Part shown: one piece after another, positions 1-8,311 of the stretch
How positions within the stretch are numbered: the stretch's first letter is position 1
How the letters are laid out: each line of letters opens with the position of its first letter
From: Montifringilla adamsi
Taxonomy: Eukaryota > Chordata > Aves > Passeriformes > Passeridae
NCBI GenBank assembly: GCA_017590115.1
Contig: JAGGNK010013670.1
Location: forward strand, 558,001-622,000
Length of the DNA: 64,000 bases
Direction: 5' to 3'
Program-made: the position numbers and the translations under genes
The notes under the pieces: generated by a model
Databases searched by the model: none
The model's input: only the letters and a program-made list of their open reading frames with translations
Told to the model about the DNA's origin: nothing

Positions 1-638
1 AGGCAGTGCTGGGTGGCTCCTGGGTGGGGAGCAGCTGCCAGTTCCCCAGATCCCTTCCAAACTCATTTCCCCTCCCAGACCATTAACTACAAAGGCGTGG
101 GAAAATGAGATTCAAGCAGCTGTTGTGGGATGCAAGGCAGATGTGGCACTTGGAAAGCCTCTCCAGCTGGGAGTCACCTTGGCATTGCTGCTTTGACTCT
201 GGATGTGGAGGCTCCTGCACCTCAGGGCTGGCTCAGTCGCTAGGGAGGATGAGAATGGGAGGCCACAGGACACAGCGGTGGGAACCCACCTCCAGCCATC
301 CCCAGGTAAAGACTCTGGGGGTAGGAGATGAAGAAGGATCCAGATTTTGACCATGAGTGCTGAGATGGGTGAGGTGGGGAGAAGACATCCCAGACTGGAA
401 CATCCATGTTCCAAGACATCCCATGCCTTGGAACAGCCATGCAGGTCTGTGAGATGTCACAGTGAACGTTGAGGTGCTGGGGTCAATGCCTAAATGTCAG
501 AGCTAAAGGCGGTGGCCAGGAGACCCTGGTGAATCCAGGAGACCCTTCCTGTGCTGAGGAGCAGACAAGGGCCCCAAGCCCAGACCTTGGTAAGAAGGAA
601 CCGAGGAAGGGAATGGGGAAATTCCTCACTGGGTTCAG
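1..638. other. 3' flank of METTL27, no gene seen
   Basis: Downstream side of the minus-strand gene. I see no exon, repeat family or CpG island here. The only structured element is a cluster of GGAACA/TGTTCC half-sites with a perfect 9-bp inverted repeat around 397-435, listed separately. In mammals a claudin gene follows on this side; no claudin-like frame is visible in these bases. Confidence 0.6.
397..435. repeat. short hairpin with three GGAACA/TGTTCC half-sites
   Basis: The 9-mer TGTTCCAAG at 407-415 is followed after 11 bases by its exact reverse complement CTTGGAACA at 427-435. A further GGAACA lies at 397-402, so 397-412 is also a near palindrome with a 4-base spacer. Steroid-receptor half-sites have this core, but the usual 3-base spacer is absent. 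It could equally be a chance hairpin. Confidence 0.5.
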
Positions 639-647
639 TTTAATAAA
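639..647. terminator. candidate poly(A) signal, readable on both strands
   Basis: On the minus strand 639-644 reads ATTAAA, the commonest variant polyadenylation hexamer, 44 bases past the METTL27 stop codon. The overlapping bases 642-647 read AATAAA on the plus strand. I saw no other hexamer between the stop and this point on the minus strand. The short 3' UTR this implies is typical of compact avian genes. Use in vivo is inferred. Confidence 0.55.
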
Positions 648-687
648 GGGTCAAGTGCTCATCCCCCCTCCAGAGCCATGGTAGCTC

Positions 688-2159
688 TCAGCCTTCCTCG
701 AGGTGGGGAACAGGGCACTTCTGGTAGATGTAGACCACCCCAGAGATGTAGCCGGTGCCCTGGGTGCTCTCCTCCTCTGTGGTGGCCCTCTCCCAGTACT
801 CCACTTCCTGGGCCAGCAGCTTCTGCCAGGCTCCGCTCTGCTCCAGCTGCCCCAGCGCTGCCTCCAGCTCCGCCTTGTACCGCAGGTTCGAGGGGTTGCT
901 CCTCGTCGTCAGGCACAGGAAGCCGCCTGCGGGACAGGAGACAGGTAACACTGACACAGGGTGTCCCTTTCTGGGGACCACATCCCCCGGAAAGGGTGGG
1001 GACAAGGGGAGGCACTGAGAGCCTGCCAGGAGTCAGTGGGCAGGGGACGGACAGGGCAGGGGACGGGCACAGACAGGGCATGGACAAGGCAGCGGGCAGA
1101 GGATGGGCCGGACAGCAGGCAGAGATGGGCGGCACAGGGGCCGGTGGGCAGGGGATGGGCGGGATGTCCCGCCTGAGCACAGGCTGTCACACACCAGCAC
1201 CGTTACTGCCACCTCCTACCTTGTCCCGCTGCCCAGACCTGGCAGTGGGCAGGGTCAGGGACCCCGTGCATCGCCCGTCCCTGGCAGCAGGGACAAGGCC
1301 GCGTCGCAGCTGTGCCACGAGTCCAGCGTTCAGCGGGTGACCCACATCCACCCGGGCTCGGGGTCCCATCCCAGCACCCCGGGGGTCCCGGCGAGAGGGG
1401 AAACGGCCCCCCCTTACCCGGCTTGGTGACCCGCAGCAGCTCCGGCAGCACCGTGCTCGGCACCTGCCCCTCGCCCAGGGCCCCCACCACCGTCACGGCG
1501 TCGTAGTGCTCTGCGAGGACACGGGGCGTCACCAGGGGGGACCCTCCGGGGCTCCCCCCGCCCGGTGCCGGCCCGTCACCCGTGGGACACGTGGGTGCCA
1601 CCGAGGGGTCCCGGGGACCCGCCCCCTCCCGTTACCTGCGGGCGCGGGCAGCGGCTCCCTGCCCAGGACGCAGAGCCGCAGCTCCTGGTAGAGCCCGGTG
1701 CTCCGTGCCCGCTCCAGCATCCCCGCGCTGCCGTCCACGCCGTGCAGGCAGCGGAACCCGCGCCGGTGGAGCTGCGGGGACAGAGGCACCGTCATCCCCG
1801 CCCCATCCCGATACTCCCGTCCCGTTACCCCGGCTCGTCCCGCCCGTACCTCCCGCGCTACGAGCCCGGTGCCACAGGCCACGTCGAGGAGCCGCGCCCC
1901 CGCACGCGGCTCGGGGAAGGCGAAGGCGAGCGAGGCGGCGGCGAGATGCGGTGCCCGGTACTCCAGAGCCGCCACATCCTGCGGGGACACGGCGGTCAGC
2001 GGGGACGTCCAAGGCCCCCCGGCGCTCCCGTTCCCTCTCTGTACCCGGTACCTGCTCGTAGCGGGCGGCCCAGCCGTCGTAGAGCCGCAGCCGTTCGGGC
2101 AGCGTCGAGCTCCGGTGAGCCGCGGCCACGCGGTCCCGGACCGCCGCCGGCAGCCCCAT
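688..2159 (-). CDS. METTL27: METTL27 (WBSCR27), methyltransferase-like protein 27, five coding exons
   Basis: Predicted SAM-dependent methyltransferase of the class I (Methyltransf_11/25-like) fold; its natural substrate is not established to my knowledge. Coding exons on the minus strand are 2159-2052, 1978-1850, 1771-1636, 1510-1418 and 926-688. All introns are GT-AG (73, 78, 125 and 491 bp). The exons sum to 705 bases, giving 234 residues against about 245 in human. Residues 27-36 (YDGWAARYEQ) match the family start. Motif I, LLDVACGTG, is at residues 66-74 and contacts SAM. HGVDG at 89-93 supplies the acidic residue of motif II. YDAVTVVGAL at 127-136 and KPGGFLCLTTR near 154-164 are strands 4 and 5. 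The C terminus, GYISGVVYIYQK, resembles the usual vertebrate end. I chose the ATG at 2159 because it aligns with the human N terminus and has G at -3 and +4; an in-frame ATG at 2222 has a weaker context and would add 21 Gly/Ala/Arg-rich residues. No key residue is missing and no frame is broken. Confidence 0.95.
1037..1168. repeat. G-rich degenerate minisatellite in METTL27 intron 4
   Basis: The plus strand carries many imperfect repeats of GGGCAGGGGACGG and GACAGGGCA. On the transcribed strand the intron is correspondingly C-rich and G-poor. The repeat explains most of the length of intron 4, which is far longer than the other three introns. No coding frame crosses it. The G-runs could fold as quadruplexes on the non-template side. 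Confidence 0.65.
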
Positions 2160-2177
2160 CCCGGTACCGCTCGGTAC

Positions 2178-2194
2178 CGCCCGGGCCAATTGAC
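2178..2194. repeat. promoter repeat, copy 1 of 17 bp
   Basis: CGCCCGGGCCAATTGAC here recurs exactly at 2390-2406, 212 bp upstream of the gene-proximal copy. Each holds a CCAAT box in a CCCGGGCCAAT context. The exact match suggests a local duplication inside the promoter or strong constraint. Confidence 0.8.
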
Positions 2195-2389
2195 CCGCAC
2201 CGCGCCCCGCCCCCGCGCCCATTGATCCGGAGGCTCCGCTACGGCCACGCCCCCAAAGCCTATTGGCTCCGCCTCCCGCTCGCGACGCGCCCCCAGTGCC
2301 TCATTGGCTTCTCTGCTCGCCCAGGACACGCCCCCAACTCGCGTTTCCACAATGACCCCTCCCAGGACTGGCCCCTGAACACGCGACCC

Positions 2390-2406
2390 CGCCCGGGCCA
2401 ATTGAC
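2390..2406. repeat. promoter repeat, copy 2 of 17 bp
   Basis: Exact second copy of the 17-mer at 2178-2194. It is followed 24 bases later by the second GGCCACGCCCCC box at 2430-2441. Confidence 0.8.
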
Positions 2407-2540
2407 TGGGGCGCCCCGGCGCCCGCCCCGGCCACGCCCCCGCGCTCCATTGGCCGCCGAGCTGCCCCTCGGGGCGTTGGGAGCAACCAAGTGCGCCGGG
2501 AAGCGGGGGGGGGAAGGAGCCGCTGTCCTGGGATCTCACT

Positions 2541-2840
2541 GAGTGGTGACCAGTGGCCCAGGGAGGTGTCTGTCAAGTGCCCTGGGAGATGACCAAGTCC
2601 AGGGATGGTGACCTCAGATGCCCTAGGGGCGTGACACCGAATCCCCACGGGGAGTGGCACCAGGGGCCCCAGCGCCACCACTGTCTCCCAGCAGTGTCCA
2701 CTGTTTCTGCTGCTCTGTCAGCTGTTGGGGTCAGTTCCCATCGCGTCCCTCATGTCCCAGGCGCGGGGACAGTGTCCTGGACAGGTCACCTCCTGCCCGG
2801 CCCCTGGCCCCAGCCCCACACGGCCCCAGGGCTGCGCTGT
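2541..2840. other. gene-free gap between CpG-rich patches
   Basis: Ordinary GC-rich unique sequence separating the METTL27 promoter from the next CpG-rich patch. I see no exon, repeat family or clear motif cluster. Confidence 0.5.
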
Positions 2841-3100
2841 CATCTCCATCCTGCATGCGCATCTCATTCCGTTCCGACGTCACCCATTGCGGCCACCACG
2901 CGAGCCCGCCGCGTCGCACTGTGTGCGGCAGTGACAACGCGGGACTGCCCCCGGGGAGGAGGCCACCCACCACCGGGCAGCTCCTGCTTGTCCTGACCTG
3001 CCCACGGCCCCCCTCGGGCCGGGGGTCATTCCGCGCTGCCCCGTGGGGACAGAGGACGGGAGCGGGCCGTGGCTGGGACGGGCAGGCACAGCCTGGCTCC
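2841..3100. promoter_or_regulatory. CpG-rich patch with CRE-like and NRF1-like sites
   Basis: CpG-dense sequence about 700 bp upstream of the METTL27 start codon. It contains CGACGTCAC at 2875-2883, a CREB/ATF-type site with one change from the palindrome, and TGCATGCGCA at 2852-2861, which is NRF1-like. Such sites mark promoters and proximal enhancers. No transcript is recognisable on either side, so it could be a distal part of the METTL27 control region or a promoter for an unseen noncoding RNA. Confidence 0.45.
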
Positions 3101-3250
3101 TGCGAGGAGCCAGGAGCTGGGCTTGATGATCGCTACCGGTCCTTGCAGCTCGAGGTGTGCCATGAGTGTATAACCTAGGTGAAGTTCGGGTTTGGCTCAG
3201 AGCAACAAACAGCCCTGAGAACCCGCGCGATGCACAGACAGGGGCAGGAT

Positions 3251-3297
3251 GTCACCTCCAGGTGACAATTCTCTGGACTATTCACCTGATCCAGGTG
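3251..3297. promoter_or_regulatory. E-box cluster with AGGTGAC palindrome
   Basis: GTCACCT at 3251-3257 and AGGTGAC at 3260-3266 form a perfect 7-bp inverted repeat with a 2-base spacer. CAGGTG/CACCTG E-boxes lie at 3259-3264, 3283-3288 and 3292-3297. CAGGTG is the core bound by ZEB/SNAI and class I bHLH factors. Three sites in 39 bp inside CpG-rich DNA suggest a regulatory element. Function is inferred from motifs alone. Confidence 0.45.
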
Positions 3298-3299
3298 CC

Positions 3300-3870
3300 C
3301 AGCGTTTGTGACGTTCCGTGTCCAGCTTCGCTGTCTCTCGAAGGGCTCTCCCTGCGAAGTCACTGCGGGAGTGCCCCGCTAATCGACCTTTGCTGTGGCA
3401 GCGAGGGCGAGGGACGAGCTCTGGGACAAGCCACGGCTATGCCCATCGCCTCCGGCTGTTCCCAGCAGCCAAACAGACGGATCCAGCCGCTAATTAGTGA
3501 CGGATTCAGCTGCTAATTAATGACGGGAAGAAAATGCGGAGCCCTGACGGAGCCGGTGGCCGCTCCGAGCCGCGTTGGTGGCCTCGCCACCTCCTCTGTC
3601 CCTCCCTGGGGACCTGTCCGCGTCACACGCGGGGACAGCTCAACCCGCGGCCGGTCAGTGCGGGCCGGGACCCTCGAGAGGGAGCCCTCCGCCCGCGGAC
3701 GGACCCCGCAGTCACGCCCGGGAACGCGCTCGGGGAATTTCTGGCGGAGCGGCAGAGGAGAGCGCGGGGCTGGGGGCGGCGAGGGCTCGGCCCGGGACAG
3801 CAGGGACCGTCCCACCCACCCGAGGGCACAGGGATGGCTCCCGGGCGGCGTCCGCTGGGGCTGCAGCCCT
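3300..3870. promoter_or_regulatory. CpG island without a recognised gene
   Basis: CpG-dense DNA about 1.1-1.7 kb upstream of METTL27. A TGACGT half-CRE lies at 3309-3314 and a duplicated TAATTA element at 3480-3525. Open frames cross it on both strands but show no family resemblance and no codon-like pattern, as expected for stop-poor GC-rich DNA. It may be the promoter or first exon of a noncoding or unannotated transcript. Confidence 0.55.
3480..3525. repeat. 23-bp tandem duplication carrying a homeodomain core
   Basis: Two adjacent 23-bp units, 3480-3502 and 3503-3525, differ at three positions. Each contains GCTAATTA in the same place, a high-affinity core for homeodomain proteins, followed by a TGACG half-CRE. 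The pair sits at the edge of a CpG island. Duplication of a motif unit is directly visible; a role as a paired binding site is inferred. Confidence 0.75.
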
Positions 3871-5514
3871 GTGACAGCTCCTGCCCCTGCTCACGGGCAT
3901 TTTGTCCCCCCTGCTGCCACCAGCGTGGGCCCAATCCTGTCCCTCGTGCTTGGGAGGGCCGTGGCCTCCAGCAAGGGCTCTCACAGCCTCGTCATGGTTC
4001 CCACCACTAACTGAACCTTCCTTTACGAACCTGTGCCAGGATGCACTGCCAGCACCCCCTGTCCCTGCTCTGCTGGCCCCAGGGGCCACTGGGCCTCGTC
4101 TTCTGCAGCCTTGACCCAAATTCAGGATCCAGCCCTGAATTTGCCGGTGCTTTTTCCATCCCCTTGCCGTGGCTGGCTGGCTCTGTCACAGCACAGCTGT
4201 GCAAACACCTGCACCCCGTGCCACCCCCACGGCTCTGGGCTGGCTGGGACCCAGCGTGGCCCAGCTGGAGTCTGCACAGGACCTGCTGCCAGCGTTGGAT
4301 GGCCTGGGCTGTCCCCACTGAGGGCGGGGGACAGAGGTGGCAGCATGTAGTGGCAGGTTGGAGTGTCCCATGGTTAGTGTTGGTGTGAGGCTGGACTTTG
4401 TCCTGACACGTGGCCCGGTGCTGGCGGGCTCCCACTGGGTCACAGGACGTTCCTCTCGGATGGTGCAGTTCCGTGGGACACTGTCCTTGTCCCCTGCCTG
4501 GGGACAGGGGTCTGTCTGTGCCCTGATGGGGTGCTGGGACCCTGGAGCTCAGCTGAGCTGCCCTGATGGAGTGTCCCCAGCACCCCTCAAAGGGACCTGG
4601 GGGGACATGTGCCCCCACGGCAGGGGCTGAGCCCCCAGATCTCTGCTGTGGCCTCGCCTGCCTCCCTCCCCAAGGAGCTGCTGCAGGGATGGAAGCGTAG
4701 CTTAGGCGGGTTCCTTGCCTTCAAACCTGCCACCAAGCTGGGACAGTAGTTGGGAAAGCCCAGGTCTGTGCTGGGTTTGGGCCAGACATTTCCAGGGTGG
4801 GCAATGTCACCTGGCACCAAACCTGCCTGCAGGTCCCCCCTCTGAGCCTTCCTGGATCCCCAGGCGAAGTGTGTGGTGGCATTGGTACCCTGGGTAGGTG
4901 GGCTTGCATGGCCCAGGGCCTGTGCAGGGCAGCCCTGGCACATCCTTGGCCCTTGGGGTGGGACTGATGCTGTCGCCCTGGACATCCCAATGATACTGGA
5001 ATGTCCCTAAGCTTCTTCATCAGTCTGGAGTGACAGAATGCTCAGTCCCACGGCCCTGTGTGCCTCAGAAACTTCCTGGGTGGCCCACACAGTCCCTGGG
5101 TCCTGTGGTGTGGATGTCCCTAGATGCTTGGAGGGACACAACTGTGGACTTGGCAGCTTCTGGCTCAAAGGAATTTGGGGACAGTCATGGTAACTGTCAG
5201 TGGAGGCTGTCAGGGTCATGAGCTGCATCTCTGTGAATCTGTCCATCTGCAGTTTCTTGGTGGTGCAGCACCAGGGAATATCTTCAGGGCATCCCAAGAC
5301 ATTTCCAGCTCTGGAAAAGGGCCCTTCATGGTCCCCTGAGCTCTCTGCTCTCTTCCTGAGCTGGGAAAGCATGGACAGCCATCCCATGGTGGAACTTGAG
5401 CCACACAAGGTGGAAGTGGAATGCTCTGCTGGGTGCAGAATTGGGCAGAGCAGGGAAGGAAAACCCTTTGGGGTGACAGCCATGTGGGATCTGGAGAGCC
5501 TCCGTGGGAGATGG
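3871..5514. other. unique intergenic DNA, nothing recognised
   Basis: GC-rich unique sequence with long chance open frames on both strands. I recognise no exon, splice pattern, RNA gene or repeat family here. Confidence 0.5.
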
Positions 5515-5750
5515 AGGGAGGAGGGAGGTTCAGGTTGGATATTAGGAAAGATTTCTTCACAGAAAGGGTGGTTAGGCCCTGGCACAGCTGCCCAGCGCAG
5601 TGGCGGAGTCCCCATCCCCGGAGGGGTTTAACAGCCCTGCAGACGTGGCACCTGGGGACATGGGGCAGTGGTGGCCTTGGCAGTGCTGGGGGAATGGTTG
5701 GACTCGATGATCCCAGAGGGCTTTTCCAGCCTTAACGGTTCTGTAATCTT
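5515..5750 (+). mobile_element. CR1 LINE 3' fragment
   Basis: Matches the 3' end of the avian CR1 non-LTR retrotransposon in sense orientation. Recognisable parts are the GGTTGGATATTAGG stretch, a GGTGGTTAGGCCCTGGCACAG segment, GGACTCGATGATCCCAGAG and the terminal TTCCAGCCTTAACGGTTCTG. It is 5'-truncated as usual, leaving only the 3' untranslated part, so it is not mobile. Confidence 0.85.
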
Positions 5751-5929
5751 TCCATGGCTGGGAAGATGACAGACAGCAGGACAGGGCCGGGGTGGCTGGT
5801 GGGGTTTCACACACCTTAGAGGGCAGAGCATTTTCCGTTCTCAGCATCCAAACGTGACTGGAGTCTGTCCACTTCTCCTCTAACCCCCACCCCTCTGGTG
5901 TTCAAGGACCGTGGATTTTGCCCCCTGAG

Positions 5930-6250
5930 CCCCTGGGTCGCTGAGTTCCTGCGCGACTTCTGAGTCTGCAATCTCGGCGTTGCTGGGACTGAAGGGGCCC
6001 GGGGCTGCTGTCACCAGCCCTGCTGCCCTGGTCCCGCCGCCCGCAGGGCTCCGGGCCAGGTGACGAGGAGGGGCTGAGCTGTGAATCCGCGCTGCCGGCG
6101 CGGAGCTGGGCGGAGATCGGAGCGGGTGGCGCGGCGGGAGCGGCTCAGGAACCGCTTCAGGGGGCTGGGAAGGGCTGCGCTGCCTCAGCGGGCCGCGCTG
6201 CCCGCGAGCCCCCGGGACCTGCGCTGTGGCTGTCACTCCGGAGGGCGCTG
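5930..6250. promoter_or_regulatory. orphan CpG island
   Basis: CpG-dense patch with GC-box-like GGGCGG and GCGGCG runs, sharply bounded by CpG-poor flanks. No coding exon can be defended in it. CpG islands in birds are usually promoters, so an unannotated transcript is possible. Confidence 0.5.
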
Positions 6251-7040
6251 GCCATAGCCGGTGCCTGGGGCCAGCAGCAGAGGGACGTCCCTGCCGTGCT
6301 GAGAACGTTCCCTGGCCGCTGTGCTCCTGCATCAGTCCCAGCCTCTGCACGTGTGTCGCCTGCATCCCATCCTCGCTGCAGCCCCAATGTGCCGTGCTCC
6401 CCTCCCTCCCGCACTCCAGTCCGTGGTGCTTCCATCCCTCTTGCATCCCGAATCCTTGATGCTGCTTTTCCCTGAACTCCCAGTGTGTGGATTACACCCT
6501 CCCTTTGTGCTCCTGGTGCACAGAGCTCCACACCCCCTCTGCCCCTCAGCTCCACACCGTCACAGGGGCAAGGTGCTCCCACACTGGTGACATTCCCATT
6601 TGTCCTTATCCCCATCCCATATGCCAGTGGCTCCATTCACAGTGTGTGCTCTGGCTGCAGTTCTCATCTGAGCTCAGCCTCCTCCTCACCTCTGAGCATC
6701 CCCACAAACCACATCTACATCCCCAGCTCATGGACCTCACTCCTTGTCCCCCTTCCGCCTTGTTCCCTCTTGTCTCCATTGTCACCTGCTCCTTCCCCCT
6801 GGCTAGGGATTTCCCACCCTGACCATATCCAACACACCCAGAGGCCTCAGGTCCCACCCACCACATGTCCTCTGTTTCTGAACCTTTTTCCTCTGTCACA
6901 CCCCATCACCTCCTGGACTCATCTCCTGTCCCTCACAGCCCTTCCCGCAGCCAGGTGAGTTCCCCCGGTGCTGCCTCCCTGTTCCCATTCCCACAGGCAG
7001 TGTCATGACATCACTGACACCTTGGCACACCTCAGACTGG
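6251..7040. other. pyrimidine-rich stretch
   Basis: The plus strand is strongly C/T-biased from about 6380 to 6960, with repeated CCCTCC and CCTTTT runs and CATCC-type words. Stops are few, so chance open frames are long. I see no tandem unit and no protein similarity. It may be decayed simple sequence. Confidence 0.45.
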
Positions 7041-7155
7041 TGACTCAGCGTCCCTCCTGGGACAGCACCTCTGGAACTCATCATCTTCGTGGAACAGCAC
7101 CCTCATGACTCAGAGTCCTTTGTGGAACAGCACCCTCGTGATTCAGTGTCCTCAG
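7041..7155. repeat. 33-bp minisatellite with AP-1 cores
   Basis: About 3.5 diverged units with a period near 33 bp. TGACTCAG occurs at 7041 and 7106 and a TGATTCAG variant at 7139; a more diverged unit lies near 7072. The shared word GGAACAGCACCCTC is clear in the last two full units. TGACTCA is the AP-1/NF-E2 core. Confidence 0.7.
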
Positions 7156-8248
7156 GTCCACCCCAGGAGCTCCCTGTTCCCATCCTGGGACGCCATGTGA
7201 CTCACTGGTCACATCTCTGCCACTCCTGGGATTCCAGGTGTGGCTGCCCCACAGTCCCGTGGCTCAGTGCAAGCCACCCAACCATGTCCCCAAATCCCCC
7301 CGACCACCTGCCCTGCCACCAGCCTGGCTATCCAGAGCACTCTTGTGCCCTGCTCCAGATCTCCTCCCCGGACTCCCCTGTTTCATCCCTACATCTTGGG
7401 AAGTGACTGCCACCTCCTGGGAAGAACAAGGGACAGGCTGGGTGAGATCCAGGAGGTGGAAGTTGAAGTCAGTAAAGCCCAGCTCAGTAATAAGATACAA
7501 ACTTTCACTGGAACAGGAATTAATGAGTGGATTAGTGGCTATAAATAAACAAAGGAATTCTTGTGACTTGTAAAAGATGACTCAGTGCTCTCGGGAAAGC
7601 TGGTTGCTCTCCAAGGGATCTCTGTGATCCCAGGGCAGTCTGGACCTCACCTGTTGAGGTTCATCCTGATGACCCTAAAGCACTTCTGGACCTTTGGTGA
7701 GGTCAAGCCTCCTCAACTCTGTCTGTACAAGGGCTGAGATGGTGTTTGGGTATCTGAATCCTAAAAAGCAGTTTGTAACTTCCTCCAGTAACTCCCAACT
7801 CTATAGATACTCAGGAAGGAGGATGGGCTGCTGTGCCCAATTGCTGTTATTTGTTTTATCCCCAGGCTCTTGCAGTATTTCCTGGAGCCCAGTCCTTCCT
7901 TTCTCAGGGACATTTCTGAATCCCAGCTCTGATGTGGGCCCAACAGATTGTCATTGGCAGGAGAGATGGAGAATCCCTATGCTGCTTCATCCCCTGCCCA
8001 TCCTGCCCAAATGAGGATTTGAGGGGGGGTCCCTGTGGGAGTGAAACCAAAGAGGTCAAACCATTATCACTTTCTTGAGCCGAGCTGAACCTCAGCTGAG
8101 CTTTGCCAATTCCAGCTGGAACCAAATCACCAGACTTGGACCATGTCACACATGCAGGGAAAGCAAGCTGAGAAGTGATTTGGAGTGAGAGCAATGGAGT
8201 GGGAAGGTGTCAGTGGGTTGGGTGATGATGACCATGGGCTGAGAGTTC
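7156..8248. other. unique DNA with one AT-rich motif-dense stretch
   Basis: No gene is seen. At about 7480-7600 the sequence turns AT-rich and contains ATAAATAAACAAAGG, which combines FOX- and SOX-type cores, and a TGACTCA AP-1 site at 7578-7584. This short block is a weak enhancer candidate. The rest shows nothing recognisable. Confidence 0.4.
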
Positions 8249-8311
8249 CTAGAATCCTAGAAAGGTGTGGGTTGGAAATGACCTTGAAGAACAACTCATT
8301 CCCCACCCCTG
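8249..8311 (-). mobile_element. CR1 LINE 3' end, short remnant
   Basis: Reverse complement of the CR1 3' terminus: AGAATCCTAGAAAGG, then GTGGGTTGGAAATGACCTTGA. Only about 60 bp remains and it is well diverged, so it is an old copy. Confidence 0.75.

Larger units (their letters stand above)
2160..2540 (-). promoter_or_regulatory. METTL27 CpG-island promoter with CCAAT/GC-box array
   Basis: CpG-dense DNA directly upstream of the METTL27 start. CCAAT boxes occur on the plus strand at 2186-2190 and 2398-2402 and in inverse orientation (ATTGG) at 2262-2266, 2303-2307 and 2449-2453. GGCCACGCCCCC boxes lie at 2243-2254 and 2430-2441, with another ACACGCCCCC near 2326. There is no TATA box at a sensible distance. 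CCAAT boxes are bound by NF-Y and the CACGCCC boxes by SP/KLF factors. Mixed orientation makes this a plausible bidirectional promoter, although no plus-strand gene is recognised beside it. The CpG-rich zone also extends leftwards through exons 1-4. Confidence 0.8.

Noticed and set aside
678..1340. 220-codon plus-strand frame opposite METTL27
   Set aside because: Antisense shadow of exon 5 and of the G-rich intron 4.
1529..2539. 336-codon open frame on the minus strand
   Set aside because: It reads through introns 1 and 2 of METTL27 and is explained by the spliced gene.
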